A stretch of 64,000 nt of DNA, from NCBI RefSeq assembly GCF_004379255.2, contig NC_056035.1:24118502-24182501 (forward strand). Direction: 5' to 3'. The first letter of the stretch is position 1, and each line of letters begins with the position of its first letter. The stretch comes from Salvia splendens (lineage: Eukaryota > Streptophyta > Magnoliopsida > Lamiales > Lamiaceae). The position numbers and the translations under genes are program-made. The notes under the pieces were generated by a model. It made no database searches, was not told where the DNA came from, and saw only the letters and a program-made list of their open reading frames with translations. Shown here in pieces: positions 10,743-20,266 of the stretch.

Positions 10743-11816
10743 AAAAAGAGGAAGGAGGGAGAACCCGTAGACTACATGTCTATCTTTGGGAAACTTGAAG
10801 TGACCATACCTTGCATCCAAGCTGCAGAGCTACCTCCACTCGGTACAAATATAAAGGTGTACATAGTTGGAATTACAAGGGAGGAAGAAAAGATTGTGAC
10901 AGAAGGCAACACTCCAACCATGGTCTTGAAGAAGCTACCACCCAAGAGGAGTGACCCAAGATGGTGTGATCTAACCAGTAGCCAAACGCATACTGACCAG
11001 GATATTGAAGAGACTATTTGTCAGAAGTCAAGATTCGCTGGAGCCACTGGGGCTCACCAACTGGCCGAGAAGAAGGCAGAGAGAAAACAAGGGCCGAAGC
11101 GCGCATCGAGGCGAATCATCGGGCGTAGGATTGAGAAAAAGAAGGGGCCCAACAAGGTTCATGATCTTGTAGAGATCTCAAGCGAGGAGGACAAGACTCC
11201 TTGCAACAAAAAGAAGAGCAAGGACACTGATACTGGCCAGGAAGATAGTGGACCTCTTACAAAACCTGGGGAGGATCCAAAACATGCTACAACCAAGTCA
11301 GAGACCCCTGCTGTTGCTGGACATCCGTCATCGACCCTTACTATCCAGGAAGGGGGTTCTCCTACAAAACCTGAGGAGAACCCGACTGCAACTTTTGCCC
11401 AGCCTGTACTGGAGGCCAACATCGACAATCTACATGCCATCCCTGCTGCCCAGAAAGAGACCGACTTACAGGAAAATCAAGACAAAGAAGGAAAATACAA
11501 GCAAGAAAGAAAGAGGAAAGACAATGGGGCAGCAAAGCAAAAAAAGGAGACCAAGAAGCCCAGGGTGGTCCTATCGGCCATTATCATCAAGAAGTTGGGA
11601 CAAGTGCCCAAACTGATCGGGAGCAAGGTCCCCAGCAACCATCATCTGCGGCCCATGGAAAAGAGGAAAATCAAGGGGACTTTCAAGAATCATAAGAAAA
11701 AGAGTGACACCCCTGATGTGTACCAACAAAGGAACTCGAGAAGGAAACTGCACAAGGCTCCTGACCAAAGAGGATCCAAAGGAGAAGATGACCGACCTTA
11801 CCAACTGACCAGTTAG
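10743..11816 (+). CDS. Lysine-rich ORF of element B (346 codons from ATG 10776)
   Basis: The frame is open from 10743; the first ATG is 10776. Residues 1-65 include a proline-flanked VYIVGITREEE stretch and KKLPPKRSDP, which resembles the lead-in to the Athila protease. After this the expected protease and pol are absent. The rest is low in complexity and strongly basic: KKKSK, KQERKRKDNGAAKQKKE and HKKKSD runs, mixed with proline and threonine. Two similar SGPLTKPGEDPK-like and GSPTKPEENP-like units occur. This looks like a fusion across a large pol deletion to a basic C-terminal region. It has no stop inside 346 codons, which is notable in a dead element, but the low-complexity content could keep it open by chance. 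No function is assigned. Confidence 0.6.
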   Translation, partial: KKRKEGEPVDYMSIFGKLEVTIPCIQAAELPPLGTNIKVYIVGITREEEKIVTEGNTPTMVLKKLPPKRSDPRWCDLTSSQTHTDQDIEETICQKSRFAGATGAHQLAEKKAERKQGPKRASRRIIGRRIEKKKGPNKVHDLVEISSEEDKTPCNKKKSKDTDTGQEDSGPLTKPGEDPKHATTKSETPAVAGHPSSTLTIQEGGSPTKPEENPTATFAQPVLEANIDNLHAIPAAQKETDLQENQDKEGKYKQERKRKDNGAAKQKKETKKPRVVLSAIIIKKLGQVPKLIGSKVPSNHHLRPMEKRKIKGTFKNHKKKSDTPDVYQQRNSRRKLHKAPDQRGSKGEDDRPYQLTS

Positions 11817-12004
11817 CTTTCTTTTTATTTTCAGTAAACTTGAGTTTTTTTCTAGTTGTGTTGTTTCTATTTTTTTTGTGCATGTTTTAGCATGCGTTTA
11901 GGATGTTAAAAGTGTGAGAAGACGAGGGTTTACAAAGTAATATGTGTTTAGGATGTTAAAAGTTGTGTTTGTTTTGTGTTTTTTTTATGTGAGTCCTATA
12001 CCTC

Positions 12005-12042
12005 CTCCCACTTAGCCTATTGCATAGTCTAAGTGTGAGAAG
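12005..12042 (+). other. H1-type stem-loop 1 (element B)
   Basis: CTCCCACTTAGCC pairs with GTCTAAGTGTGAG across a short loop, with two mismatches. A second copy follows at 12120. Confidence 0.75.
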
Positions 12043-12119
12043 TTTTTGTTGACATAGTATGTTTTGCATATTAGTTCTTGTTCCACATTGTCTATGTGTT
12101 CTCTATGTTCGTTATTCTT

Positions 12120-12156
12120 CTCCCACTTAGCCTATTGCATAGTCTAAGTGTGAGAA
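12120..12156 (+). other. H1-type stem-loop 2 (element B)
   Basis: Near-identical repeat of the stem-loop at 12005; it has the same arms and the loop TATTGCATA. The spacing between the two is about 115 bases. Confidence 0.75.
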
Positions 12157-12241
12157 ATTTCATATATAATATGTTTTCCATGTGTTATGTGTTTTCTGGT
12201 TTTTTGTGCTTCTATGTGTTGGATACTGGTCATCCTGTTTT

Positions 12242-12284
12242 CCACTTCACTAAACTTGCGTGAAGGCAAGCAAGGATGAAGTGG
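12242..12284 (+). other. Closing stem-loop (element B)
   Basis: CCACTTCA at 12242-12249 pairs perfectly with TGAAGTGG at 12277-12284. The equivalent stems in the 3' modules at 19571-19614 and 21526-21569 have partly different bases but still pair. Confidence 0.72.
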
Positions 12285-13642
12285 AAGGAGGAGATAATGG
12301 CCAGTATAATTGTATATATGTGTTGTCATGTGTCGAGTCAGTCCCAAGTAAGTCAGTTTAGGTTAAGTTTTGTTTTTTAGGACATGTGTTAAAACACGGC
12401 TTAAAACTCAACTGATCCAATCTTAAGGCCAGATGATCGATGGAAATAAAACACACCAAGAGTAGAAACCATCTTTCTTAGATCCATGCTAGTCTAGAGG
12501 ATACAAGTATGTAAGAAAAACTCAATTAGAAGCCAATTGTTAAAGCCCTCTTAAAATGGTGAGTTAAAAGCCTAAACTGGAACCACTTTCCGCTAAACAT
12601 TTAAAAAAAGAAAAGAAAAGAGTGGCTGCCACATGATGCCAAGGGTAAGGTGACCGCGTGTAACAAGTCCTGAAGGCATTAGGAAACCCCCCCATGCAAA
12701 AAAAAAACCACCCTTAGAACCCTTCTTTCTAGTCAAATCTATACCCATATATAACCCACTAGCCACTGGGACTGTGTGTGTGAGTCATAAGGCAAGAAAG
12801 CGACTGGCCAGGAGGACGTACAAGAAAAATCAACTGGAGAAAGAAATCGAGAGGTAAGGAGAAAATTGACCAAGAAAAATTTCGGGTCCAAAAAAAATAA
12901 GAAGGAATAAGGGTGGCGAAGCCACATTACAAAAATATGTTGAAGAAAATGGTCGAAAACACTTGACCACAAAAAGAAGGAAGAAGGAATAAGGGTGGCG
13001 AAGCCACAAAGAAGCTACTGACCAGTTGGAGGTCAATATCAGGAAACGCCCAGCCAAAGAGAAGCAACAGCCAAAAGCTCAGATACACACAGTTCCCCAC
13101 ATCAAAATAAAGTAGTAGTTTTTGAACCTTAGAGCCTTAGGAACACCCACCCCAAACACTACAAACCAATAGCCCCATTACAAGCCTTAAAGCCCTTTAG
13201 GAGCCGCACGTGAGATCTGAGTCCGAAGCATCTGTGGTTCAGCAATTTGAGAGAATAGTCCTAACATTTCTGGTGAGGAATGAGTAACTTAGCGAACCTA
13301 GCTTTTGGTTTATAAGAGTGGCGATCTTGACAAGCGGATAGACTAGCCAGTGAAGGGGAGGGTGGTAGAATTTCGAAGTTGTTTACAGCCGGATCAATTA
13401 AACCCAAGGGGGAGGATTGATTGAAAATATAGCCTGTGTAATGTGTTTATTAGTTTTTTTTCTTTTGTTCGTTTTCTTGTTTTTTTGTTTTCTGTGAGTC
13501 ATCTATGTGTTGAAGAGTCTTTTAAGTTTTACAGTCTTAGGTCGGTGAGGGGAGGTAACCAGGCTTCCGAACTCAACTCATTATTTTTATTTAGCTTGTT
13601 TCTTCATACTTGAGGACAAGTATGTGTTAAATGTGAGCAGTT

Positions 13643-15224
13643 TGATGAGTCTCGTTCTTGGCCTTGGTTACTGGTCAGTATAAGGTACTTTATTGGATAA
13701 TATCTGCAATAGCTGCAAAAGTGTGCAGGTTGAAGTACTAAATCAGGAGGAAAGGTTCAGAAGGAATTCGAGTGAAAAAGCTGTGAAAAGTGTGCAAACT
13801 GATTAGTATGAGCAGAAAATACGCAAACTGGTAAGGATGGATGCTACAGAACTGGACACGAGAAGAAAGGACTTGCTTGGAATAATCACCTATCTAAAGA
13901 AGGGCAAAATTGTCATTCCCCTTGAAGAGAAAGCCCTAGAAATTAGGGCAAGCCACCCTATAAATAGGAGCTGAACATAAAGAAAATGGGAGAATTTTGA
14001 CACCACTTAACTTAGGACTTATCATCACTACTACATCATTTTTGAGGAGAATAGCTCCACTAGCTCTTAGTTCCATCTAAATCCAGCAGCCTGACTTGAA
14101 GATTCCGGCCACCTGCCAGCGAGGAGCATCATGCCTATTCATTCCAGCCGCCGTAGTTCCAGAAATTCCTCCAGTTTCAGTTTCCGATGAGCCAAACAAT
14201 CTTTTACTTGCTTTGTTTTAAAAATTTCTTAGTTTAAGTACTTATTTTTTTTGCTTGCCGTTGACTTGGATTCCAGTAGCTACTTAGTTGGAACATCTTT
14301 TGGGTGATAATCTTGAATGCAATGAAGTTTATTGTGGTTTTATTTTGTGTTTCAGCTTGCTTATTATTTCTTTCTGCCTAGTAGCTAGATCTGGTAGTTT
14401 TACGTTGATTTCTGTTGTTTAAGTGCTTGAATCTGCTTTGCTTAGTTAGATCTAGGTTTTCTTGGAGTGTTTACAAGTTTTAATCAGGTTTAGTTCCTCA
14501 AAAAAATGCATGGGAATCGTTTCTGCTTGCTTCTGTTATCTTGTCCCGCTGACCAGTTTGCGTAGATCTCAGTTTTCTTAGCTTTCGTTCTCGATTTCAA
14601 GTTAAATATTGCATTTATGAATTTTCAAGCTTGATCATTCATCAATGGAGTTTGTTAGATCTTGTTTGTTTAGCTTGGTGAAGAAGATAATGTCACAATC
14701 AAAGAATGGGACCACTTGTGTTGCTTGTGTTACTTTTTGCTTTTGTACTTGCATTTTACCCAGGAGACAGTCTGTCAGCATGTCCTTTGATTCTCTTTAC
14801 CTTTTGTCTAGCCATTTTTAGTAAGTTTCGTCTAGTAGTTTCTCACATGCACACTCGTTTCCTAATTTACGCACGCACTTTAATTTCTTTTATCACGCAG
14901 CATTTAGAGCCCACCCTGACCTACTGGTCAGGAGGGGTATAGGTTCCATTTTATTTTCCGACTAGGTAAAACTCAACCCCCAAAAAAAATCGTGGTAGCT
15001 AACCAACCGCTCCCAGAATGTTATCGCAAGTGTATCTCACCTACATCCATCTATGTGGGATTCGACACTTACTCCACTATACTAGCTCGTAGAAGTGGGT
15101 TGAGGTATTATTTTTGTTGATAGGGAAGATAGACACAGACCCAACGACACAGCTAGGTCTAGGTACCCTCCTGGCCAGTTGACACACACATAGAGAGTTA
15201 TAGTCTCTTGTTTTCCCTCTATCA
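13643..15224 (+). repeat. 3' LTR of element B (1582 bp)
   Basis: It starts TGATGAGTCTCG after a GTGAGCAGTT lead and ends CCCTCTATCA. TATAAATA at 13959-13966 is the likely TATA box. Near its end it has the Athila-type block around TGTGGGATTCGACAC (15050). The bases after it (GAGGT, 15225-15229) would be one TSD copy; the other is outside the window. Short open frames inside are low-complexity chance ORFs. Confidence 0.9.
13959..13966 (+). promoter_or_regulatory. TATA box of the element B LTR
   Basis: TATAAATA in the context CACCC-TATAAATA-GGAGC, about 320 bases from the LTR start, a normal place for the U3 promoter. Confidence 0.7.
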
Positions 15225-15228
15225 GAGG

Positions 15229-17082
15229 TGTCTCTCCATTCATCCTCATCACTGGACCGTCATAACCCGCCCAGATCTTAAAGTGATTTGACTGATGTTA
15301 GCTCTGTCTGGTGGCCTTACTGAGGCGGGAATCTTTCCTTCGTTCCCTCGCATCTCGCTCAAGGAAGTCGCGATTTGGGACAATTACTTGGCCAACATGT
15401 CCATTGATGCCTTCTTCTCCAACTGAATGTCTTGAAGCTTATGCACCACGTCATTGTTAGATTGCAAATTGTTCTGCATATGTTGTTGCAAACTGATTAG
15501 ATCATGTACCATGTCATCAATATTCCTTGGTGGTTTAGAAGTGGGTTGGTTCTGGTTTGATCCCGAGCTCTGGTTAGGTCCACTTCCTTAGTTCTGGTGA
15601 AAGTTTCTCTGACCTCCTGAACTGTTGTTGTACTGATTTCCTTGCCCTTGGTTCCCCTGGTAGGTGGTTTGGGAATTCTGATAATTTCCGGGGTAGTTCC
15701 TTTGGTGTGGCGGTACATAAGAGTTCCCCTGGTGATTTTGATTCCTTTTTCCCCAATTCGAATGATCTCCCTGGTTCCGGTTGCTCCAGTTGTTCTGCCC
15801 CTCCTGATTTCTTCCAGACCAGTTAGTCTGCCTTTTTGGTTGATATGTCAACTGAGTGTTCTGTTGTGGGGTTGGCTGGTTCAGATCGTTGTCAGACCAT
15901 CTAAAATTAGGATGGTTTCTCCATGGTGCATCCCTCTGTCTCCCTGGATTCCAACTTCCATCTGGGTTCCAACTCCCCATCGCATTAACTTGGGCCAGGT
16001 AATCTTCCCCTTGAGGACCATAATATTGCTGAGGTGAAATATCTCCTGGACCTGGAGGCTTTTCTTTTTCTTGCGAGGCTGGCGGATTAGTCTTCTCGAT
16101 TGCATTCAAGAGTGCTTTCTCAAGCCTATTTATTCTCGCCTCAACTCTTTTGTCATCTTGCTCCCTTAGCGCATTTGCTGAACCTCTCCTCATAATGTTC
16201 CTCGGGCTGTCGTACGCCTTTTTGGCCTCTATCAACTTCCCAAGATCTCTCTCGCTTCACTCCATTTTTCTTCATAAAATTTCCCTCGCTCGAGGAATTC
16301 ATCATATCCTTTGACTTAGGGTTTGCTCCTTCATAGAACAGATAATAAATCTTGGCCTCGATCATTCTATGATTCGGGCAGGCATCTAACAATCCTTTAA
16401 ACCGCGACCAATACTGACTAAGAGACTCATCATACTCCTGCTTACACTCCACGATTTCCTTCTTGAGAGCGTTGGTCTTGTTTGAAGGGAAAAAGTATTC
16501 CAGAAACTCCAACTTGAAATCACTCCATGTCCGTATGGAATCCGGAGGTAGCCTTAGTAGCCATGTGTTAGCCTCCCCCTTGAGGGCAAATGGAATTGCA
16601 CGTAGGCGATAATCCTCCTCTATTGTGTCGTTGGGCCTTTTCTGAATACTGCACAGCTTGCTAAACTCATTTAAGAACTCATTTAGACACTCGTTCCTAC
16701 GTCCAGAGAACGTCGGTAGAATGCCAAACACATTTGTTATAATATCGATAGCCCTCTGACGCGGATTCATAACTATAGCCTGGGTTGGCTCTCCATCTAA
16801 ATGGGCAGTGAGCGAACCGATCTCCGGATTTGGATCAGCTACGTGTGCCATGTCTCTGATCTCTGCCTTCTCTGTATCTATTTCTGAAGACGAATTGGGA
16901 TCCTCCTTTCCTGACGAGCTCCAATCCTCGTCACTTTCTGAACCAAACGAAAATGGATCTCCCATAGATAATCCTAATCTGGTGGTGACCGTAGATGCTG
17001 TGTCCCTGACCTGCCAAGTAAACTGAGCGTTCCTCCACCCAGATGAGTTACCCAAGTGTCCAAACCTTGAGCCTCTGCTCAT
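15229..17082 (-). pseudogene. gag of element C (one frameshift, two stops)
   Basis: The ATG is at 17082. An acidic N-terminus precedes the capsid region: NPEIGSLTAHLDGEPTQAI, NEFLNEFSKLCS, FALKGEANTWLLRLPP and YDESLSQYWSRFKGLL. The frame shifts near 16250, then continues with MIEAKKAYDSPRN, a coiled segment, and an N/Q/W-rich tail built of about 10-residue units such as NWSGRNQEGQNNWSNRNQGD. A stop after QRNFHQN (about 15590) is followed by more gag-like sequence (NIDDMVHDLISLQQHMQ), a TAA near 15385, and the typical ending ISQITLRSGR. No zinc knuckle is visible. It codes a capsid-forming protein in intact relatives; here it is dead. Confidence 0.9.
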
Positions 17083-17164
17083 AAACTGAAAATAAAGGAA
17101 AAAGAAAAATCAAAACTATGTATGCCAAAAATCTTCTAAACACAATCACAAACTATGCCATCCA

Positions 17165-17182
17165 TCCCCGGCAACGGCGCCA
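17165..17182 (-). promoter_or_regulatory. PBS of element C, tRNA-Asp type
   Basis: On the minus strand it reads TGGCGCCGTTGCCGGGGA, an exact complement of the plant tRNA-Asp 3' end, two bases after the LTR end. Short length and placement show it is a PBS and not a tRNA gene. Confidence 0.95.
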
Positions 17183-18107
17183 TTTGAAGAGTGATTGGAA
17201 TCGTGTGTGCTTTTGTGCTAGGTCAGGCTTCTCAAACCAGAGAATCCGCTAGATCACGAGGTCTAGGAACTCTGAGGATCTCAGAAGTCTCAGTCGTCGG
17301 ACACACAAATTCCGCATTCAAAACCCTCAACCCGCTATACTATGAATTAGTACAGGGAAGCAGGGATCGATCCCACGAAGATGGACGCGTAGGAAGTCAT
17401 TCAGAAGACTCTGGGAAGGTAAATGGCTGCTGCCACGCAAATTTGGGTTGAGGTAAACTATTACTAGACTCATGAATTAAATCTAACACTAGACCTACGA
17501 AACTGTAAACATCATGCAGGCTTGGAACATATTCTTAACTCCAATCTCTCAAACAAAAGTAACGCAAGACAGCAAGGTACGGAAGAAAAAGCTGCAAATA
17601 ACAAACTATGAATTTAACTAACAACAAGCTGTATCTCGTTACCTGATTTAAACGCGAACATGGAGAGAACAGAGTAAATAACTAGATTCAAATAGGACAT
17701 ACAAATTCGGACATTGGAAACTGACGATTAACCGGAAACCAACAGATCTACTCCTATTAGACGAAGTGAGCAGAAAACAGAAATGAAACATCAAACTTGT
17801 GCACAATCAGACAACTCTGCTTCAGATCCACACGTCGGACACTTAATCCACTCCGGATCCCAGCAATCCGAACCCAATTACAACCAAAATTAACTCCATA
17901 GACTCCGATTCAACAAATCTACTCCGACCAACGACAGTCCATTCACGATTCTACTCCAATTCAACAGATCAAGTGTGAAAAGCATCCATTCAAGTAAATA
18001 ACTATAAACTCAGAAATGAACATCATCCATACTCGAAAGCAACATCATCATAACAGAAAATGGAAATTGCGTTGATAAGATCAACAAAAATACGACAGTC
18101 ATTACAG

Positions 18108-18132
18108 CCGAGCTTCGAACAGCGAAGCTCGG
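18108..18132 (-). other. Perfect 10-bp stem-loop in the LTR
   Basis: CCGAGCTTCG and CGAAGCTCGG flank the 5-base loop AACAG (plus-strand reading). It lies about 200 bases downstream of the TATA box in the minus-strand sense and is kept, with one mismatch, in the solo LTR at 1861-1885. Confidence 0.85.
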
Positions 18133-18334
18133 TAAATTCGCAGCAACAAATGAAATAAAAGCAATAAATTGTATCTTCGCCCTTCGTGAGGACGGTGTTA
18201 CACAACAACCAAACTGAAAGTGAACCCTACAACCCCTCCAATTTCGAGACCCAAGTGTGTAGGAATGTGTGCGAGTTAACCGAGAGCCAACAACTAAAGT
18301 GCCAAAAAGTCCCCGAGTCTTGCATGCTCTCTCC

Positions 18335-18342
18335 TTTATATA
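18335..18342 (-). promoter_or_regulatory. TATA box of the shared LTR
   Basis: Minus strand TATATAAA followed by GGAGAGAGCATGC, matching the arrangement in the solo LTR. Confidence 0.72.
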
Positions 18343-18932
18343 GATACCAAAAAGTGATCATTCGCAGAAATCTCTATTCTGCCCTTCAACTTTAGCGATC
18401 TCCTTCGTCTGGTCATTTTTCTTCAAATTGTTCACTTTATCGTCAAATTTCCCTCGCCAGGCAATTGTCTTCCTTTCTTCCTTAGCCTGGCGGATTCTAC
18501 TACACACCTGGCTTAAAAAGATGTGTTAGACCTCGTAAATGCATGAAATTAATCCCCTGACCAATGCATGAAATTAGCCTTATCAAACTGCTCACACTTA
18601 AACCATGCTTGTCCTCAAGCATGAAAGACAAGAAAAAGAAATAAGGCGAATTTCAATGCATGGTTATCCTATGGCTGACTCTGGACACAAACAAGACACA
18701 AAATCCTAGACCAAGACATACTACAGACTTACAAAAAAGAAAATAAACACTTAAAGAAAAAACACAACGGCATGAACTAGTTGCAACTTTTGGGCAGCCG
18801 TCCCCACAAGCTTAAGGTCTATTCGATTCGTCAACAGTCCCCAAATCCTCCCCTTCCCTTCTTCTACCTAATCGGTCTGTCAGTTCGTCAAGATAGCCTA
18901 TTGACTTCCCAATTGTTGGATTCACTCGATCT

Positions 18933-18957
18933 CTCATTCCTCACCAAGGATGTTAGG
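18933..18957 (-). other. Conserved CCTAACAT...GGTGAGGAATGAG block (module X)
   Basis: Minus strand CCTAACATCCTTGGTGAGG. Related copies are at about 13259-13283 (element B) and 20532-20556 (module Y). Its role is unknown; its constant place suggests a packaging or 3'-end signal. Confidence 0.6.
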
Positions 18958-19125
18958 ATCAATTCACTCTTAAGTCAATGACACACCATTGATGCTTCGG
19001 ATTATGAGAGTTTCTTCTTCCTACAGCCCCCTTTTCCTTCTAATTCCTGAGTCAGGTTACTATTGCTTCCTGCCCTTAGATCTTTTTTTCCCTTCCTATT
19101 CCCCTTTTATATTCTTTATTCCCCC

Positions 19126-19217
19126 TGGACTTCATCCAGCTTATACCTCTGATTTTTTTTTATTTTATTTCTCCCCTTCGTCCAGCTTATATCTCATTTT
19201 CCTGGACTTCGTCCAGC
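19126..19217 (-). repeat. Tandem mini-hairpins with GAA/GAT triloops
   Basis: Three repeats of a unit with CTGGACTTCGTCCAG-CTTATACCTC (plus-strand reading) occur at 19126, about 19178 (left arm damaged) and 19203. CTGGAC pairs with GTCCAG around a 3-base loop. On the element-sense minus strand the loop is GAA closed by C-G in the last copy. They lie in a CT-rich stretch. Confidence 0.7.
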
Positions 19218-19570
19218 TTATACCTCCAAAAACCCTCTCTTTTTTTTTCTCTTTCAGACTCTTCTCCCTATGCAATCAGTGGCCCTCCCCCCCCCCTTTT
19301 TACATGTTAGATCAAAGGTTTTAGGCTTATAACTCACTCTTATAGTGGGGCTTCACAACTAGGTCATCTAAGGCATCCTCTATCGTTCTTACTTCCTTTA
19401 AACCGATGCCAGTTTATTAAGGAAAAAGGCCTCAAAGTTGACATGCATCCTATCTTCAAATGCTCTTACTAAGGGAATCTTGCCTCATTGTATTCACTAG
19501 CTCATGCAACACACAAAAACCTAAAGACTCCTATACACGTTAACAAAGACTCCACTAACTCCCTCCCCCT

Positions 19571-19614
19571 CCCACTTCACTCAATCTTGTCCCCAAGCTA
19601 TCCCAGTGAAGGGG
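19571..19614 (-). other. Closing stem-loop (module X)
   Basis: Plus-strand CCCACTTCAC pairs with GTGAAGGGGG with one mismatch, around a 20-odd base loop. It is equivalent to 12242-12284 in element B. Confidence 0.65.
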
Positions 19615-19670
19615 GGAAACAGGGAAGTAATAACAGATCAAAACAAACAAACAAGCATAGGCAAAACAAA

Positions 19671-19707
19671 CTTCTCACACTTAGACGAGCAACGGGCTAA
19701 GTGGGAG
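19671..19707 (-). other. H1-type stem-loop (module X, copy 1)
   Basis: CTTCTCACACTTAGAC pairs with GGCTAAGTGGGAG, the reverse-strand form of the structure at 12005. Confidence 0.72.
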
Positions 19708-19754
19708 AAATTACAACAGAACAAAAGCCAAACCATGCCTAAAAGAAACACAAA

Positions 19755-19795
19755 CTTCTCACACTTAGACCAAGGATTGGGCTAAGTGGGAGAAG
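19755..19795 (-). other. H1-type stem-loop (module X, copy 2)
   Basis: CTTCTCACACTTAGAC pairs with GGCTAAGTGGGAGAAG. It lies 84 bases from copy 1. Confidence 0.72.
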
Positions 19796-19926
19796 ACACA
19801 TATAAACGTCACGAGGCATGCTGGAAAAACAAACACAAAAGCACAAACTTAAAAAATAACAAACATAAAACCGAAAAGAAACGAAAGAAAAACTGAATGG
19901 TAAAAGTTACTTGGTCATGGGGGGTC

Positions 19927-20266
19927 TCAATTCGGGGTTTGGCCCCCACAGGAGCCAAACTGGGGTGGAACATAGGGGCGGGTCACTTTCGCTTTCTTCC
20001 TAGCCTGCGACGCCGGCTTCACCTCTTCCTTCTCGCTTTGTTTCGACACTGGCTTCTTCACAGACAAGGGCTTTGATGCAGACGGGCCTAACAGGGGCTT
20101 GGAAACTGGTGGGGATTGCTGGAGGGACGAGCTTCCCTGCACTAGCTGCTTGGACACGCTGCTGGGTCCAGAGGGAAATTTCTTCTATGGCTCGGGAAAC
20201 TTCTCCTTCAGCCACTTGGTCATCATCATCATCAAGTTTACGGCCTCCGCCATACGATCATTCTGC
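19927..20266 (-). pseudogene. Basic C-terminal tail of an Athila-like ORF (module X)
   Basis: Readable pieces are NDRMAEAVNLMMMMTKWLKEKFPEP, a stop, then about 76 codons of S/P/K-rich sequence ending in a KKAKVTRPYVPPQF type tail (stop at 19927). The K/P-rich, low-complexity end resembles the tail of the module Y ORF and the end of the element B ORF in style. The upstream body is missing. The sequence before 20266 (minus strand, CT-rich and ending GTGCAG) looks like a splice acceptor, but no in-frame donor was confirmed. Confidence 0.55.

Larger units (their letters stand above)
11817..13642 (+). other. 3' untranslated region of element B with conserved structures
   Basis: No gene is seen in this 1.8 kb. 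It holds a short duplication (GTTTAGGATGTTAAAAGT near 11896 and 11946), two H1-type stem-loops, one closing stem-loop, a 26-bp direct repeat (12901-12926 and 12983-13008), the block CCTAACATTTCTGGTGAGG (about 13259-13277), and an ACTTGAGGACAAGTATG block just before the LTR. The same blocks occur in the same order in the two 3' modules at 18586-22230. Confidence 0.75.
8401..15224 (+). mobile_element. Element B: pol-less Athila-like LTR retrotransposon
   Basis: The 5' LTR survives only as its last 83 bases (8401-8483) because element A sits in it. A tRNA-Asp PBS, a broken gag, a lysine-rich ORF, a structured 3' region and a full 3' LTR (13643-15224) follow. The two LTR ends match closely (8401-8483 and 15142-15224). 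No RT, RNase H or integrase is present, so this is a non-autonomous deletion derivative. It is inserted in the gag end of element C, whose minus-strand gag resumes at about 15225. Confidence 0.9.
15225..18585 (-). mobile_element. Element C: Athila-like element, LTR plus gag, cut by element B
   Basis: Reading leftwards, the order is LTR (18585 to 17185), 2-base spacer, tRNA-Asp PBS, and gag to its ITLRSGR end. The junction with the 3' LTR of element B is at 15224/15225. The rest of C would lie left of B, outside the window. The LTR is also flanked on its right by the 3' end of another internal region, so it is shared between two units. Confidence 0.88.
17185..18585 (-). repeat. Athila-type LTR (1401 bp) shared by element C and the right-hand unit
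   Basis: On the minus strand it starts TGATAAGGCTAATTTCATGC and ends CACTCTTCA. TATA (TATATAAA) is at 18335-18342 and a perfect stem-loop at 18108-18132. The T-arm-like block GTGGGATCGATCCC lies near its end (about 17366-17380). To the left are a PBS and gag. To the right is a typical internal 3' end (CTTGAGGACAAGCATGG, then TTTAAGTGTGAGCAGTT, minus strand). It therefore serves as 5' LTR for the left unit and 3' LTR for the right one. Confidence 0.93.

Noticed and set aside
14706..14942. 78-codon hydrophobic frame in the LTR of element B, looking like a membrane peptide
   Set aside because: T-rich LTR sequence gives hydrophobic codons by composition; no relative keeps it and no start context supports it.
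17165..17182. tRNA-Asp-like sequence (also at 8486 and 26508)
   Set aside because: Only the 18-base 3' end is present, directly after an LTR end. These are primer-binding sites, not tRNA genes.
18989..19324. 111-codon F/S/P-rich frame
   Set aside because: It is read from CT-rich low-complexity DNA on the strand opposite to the element.
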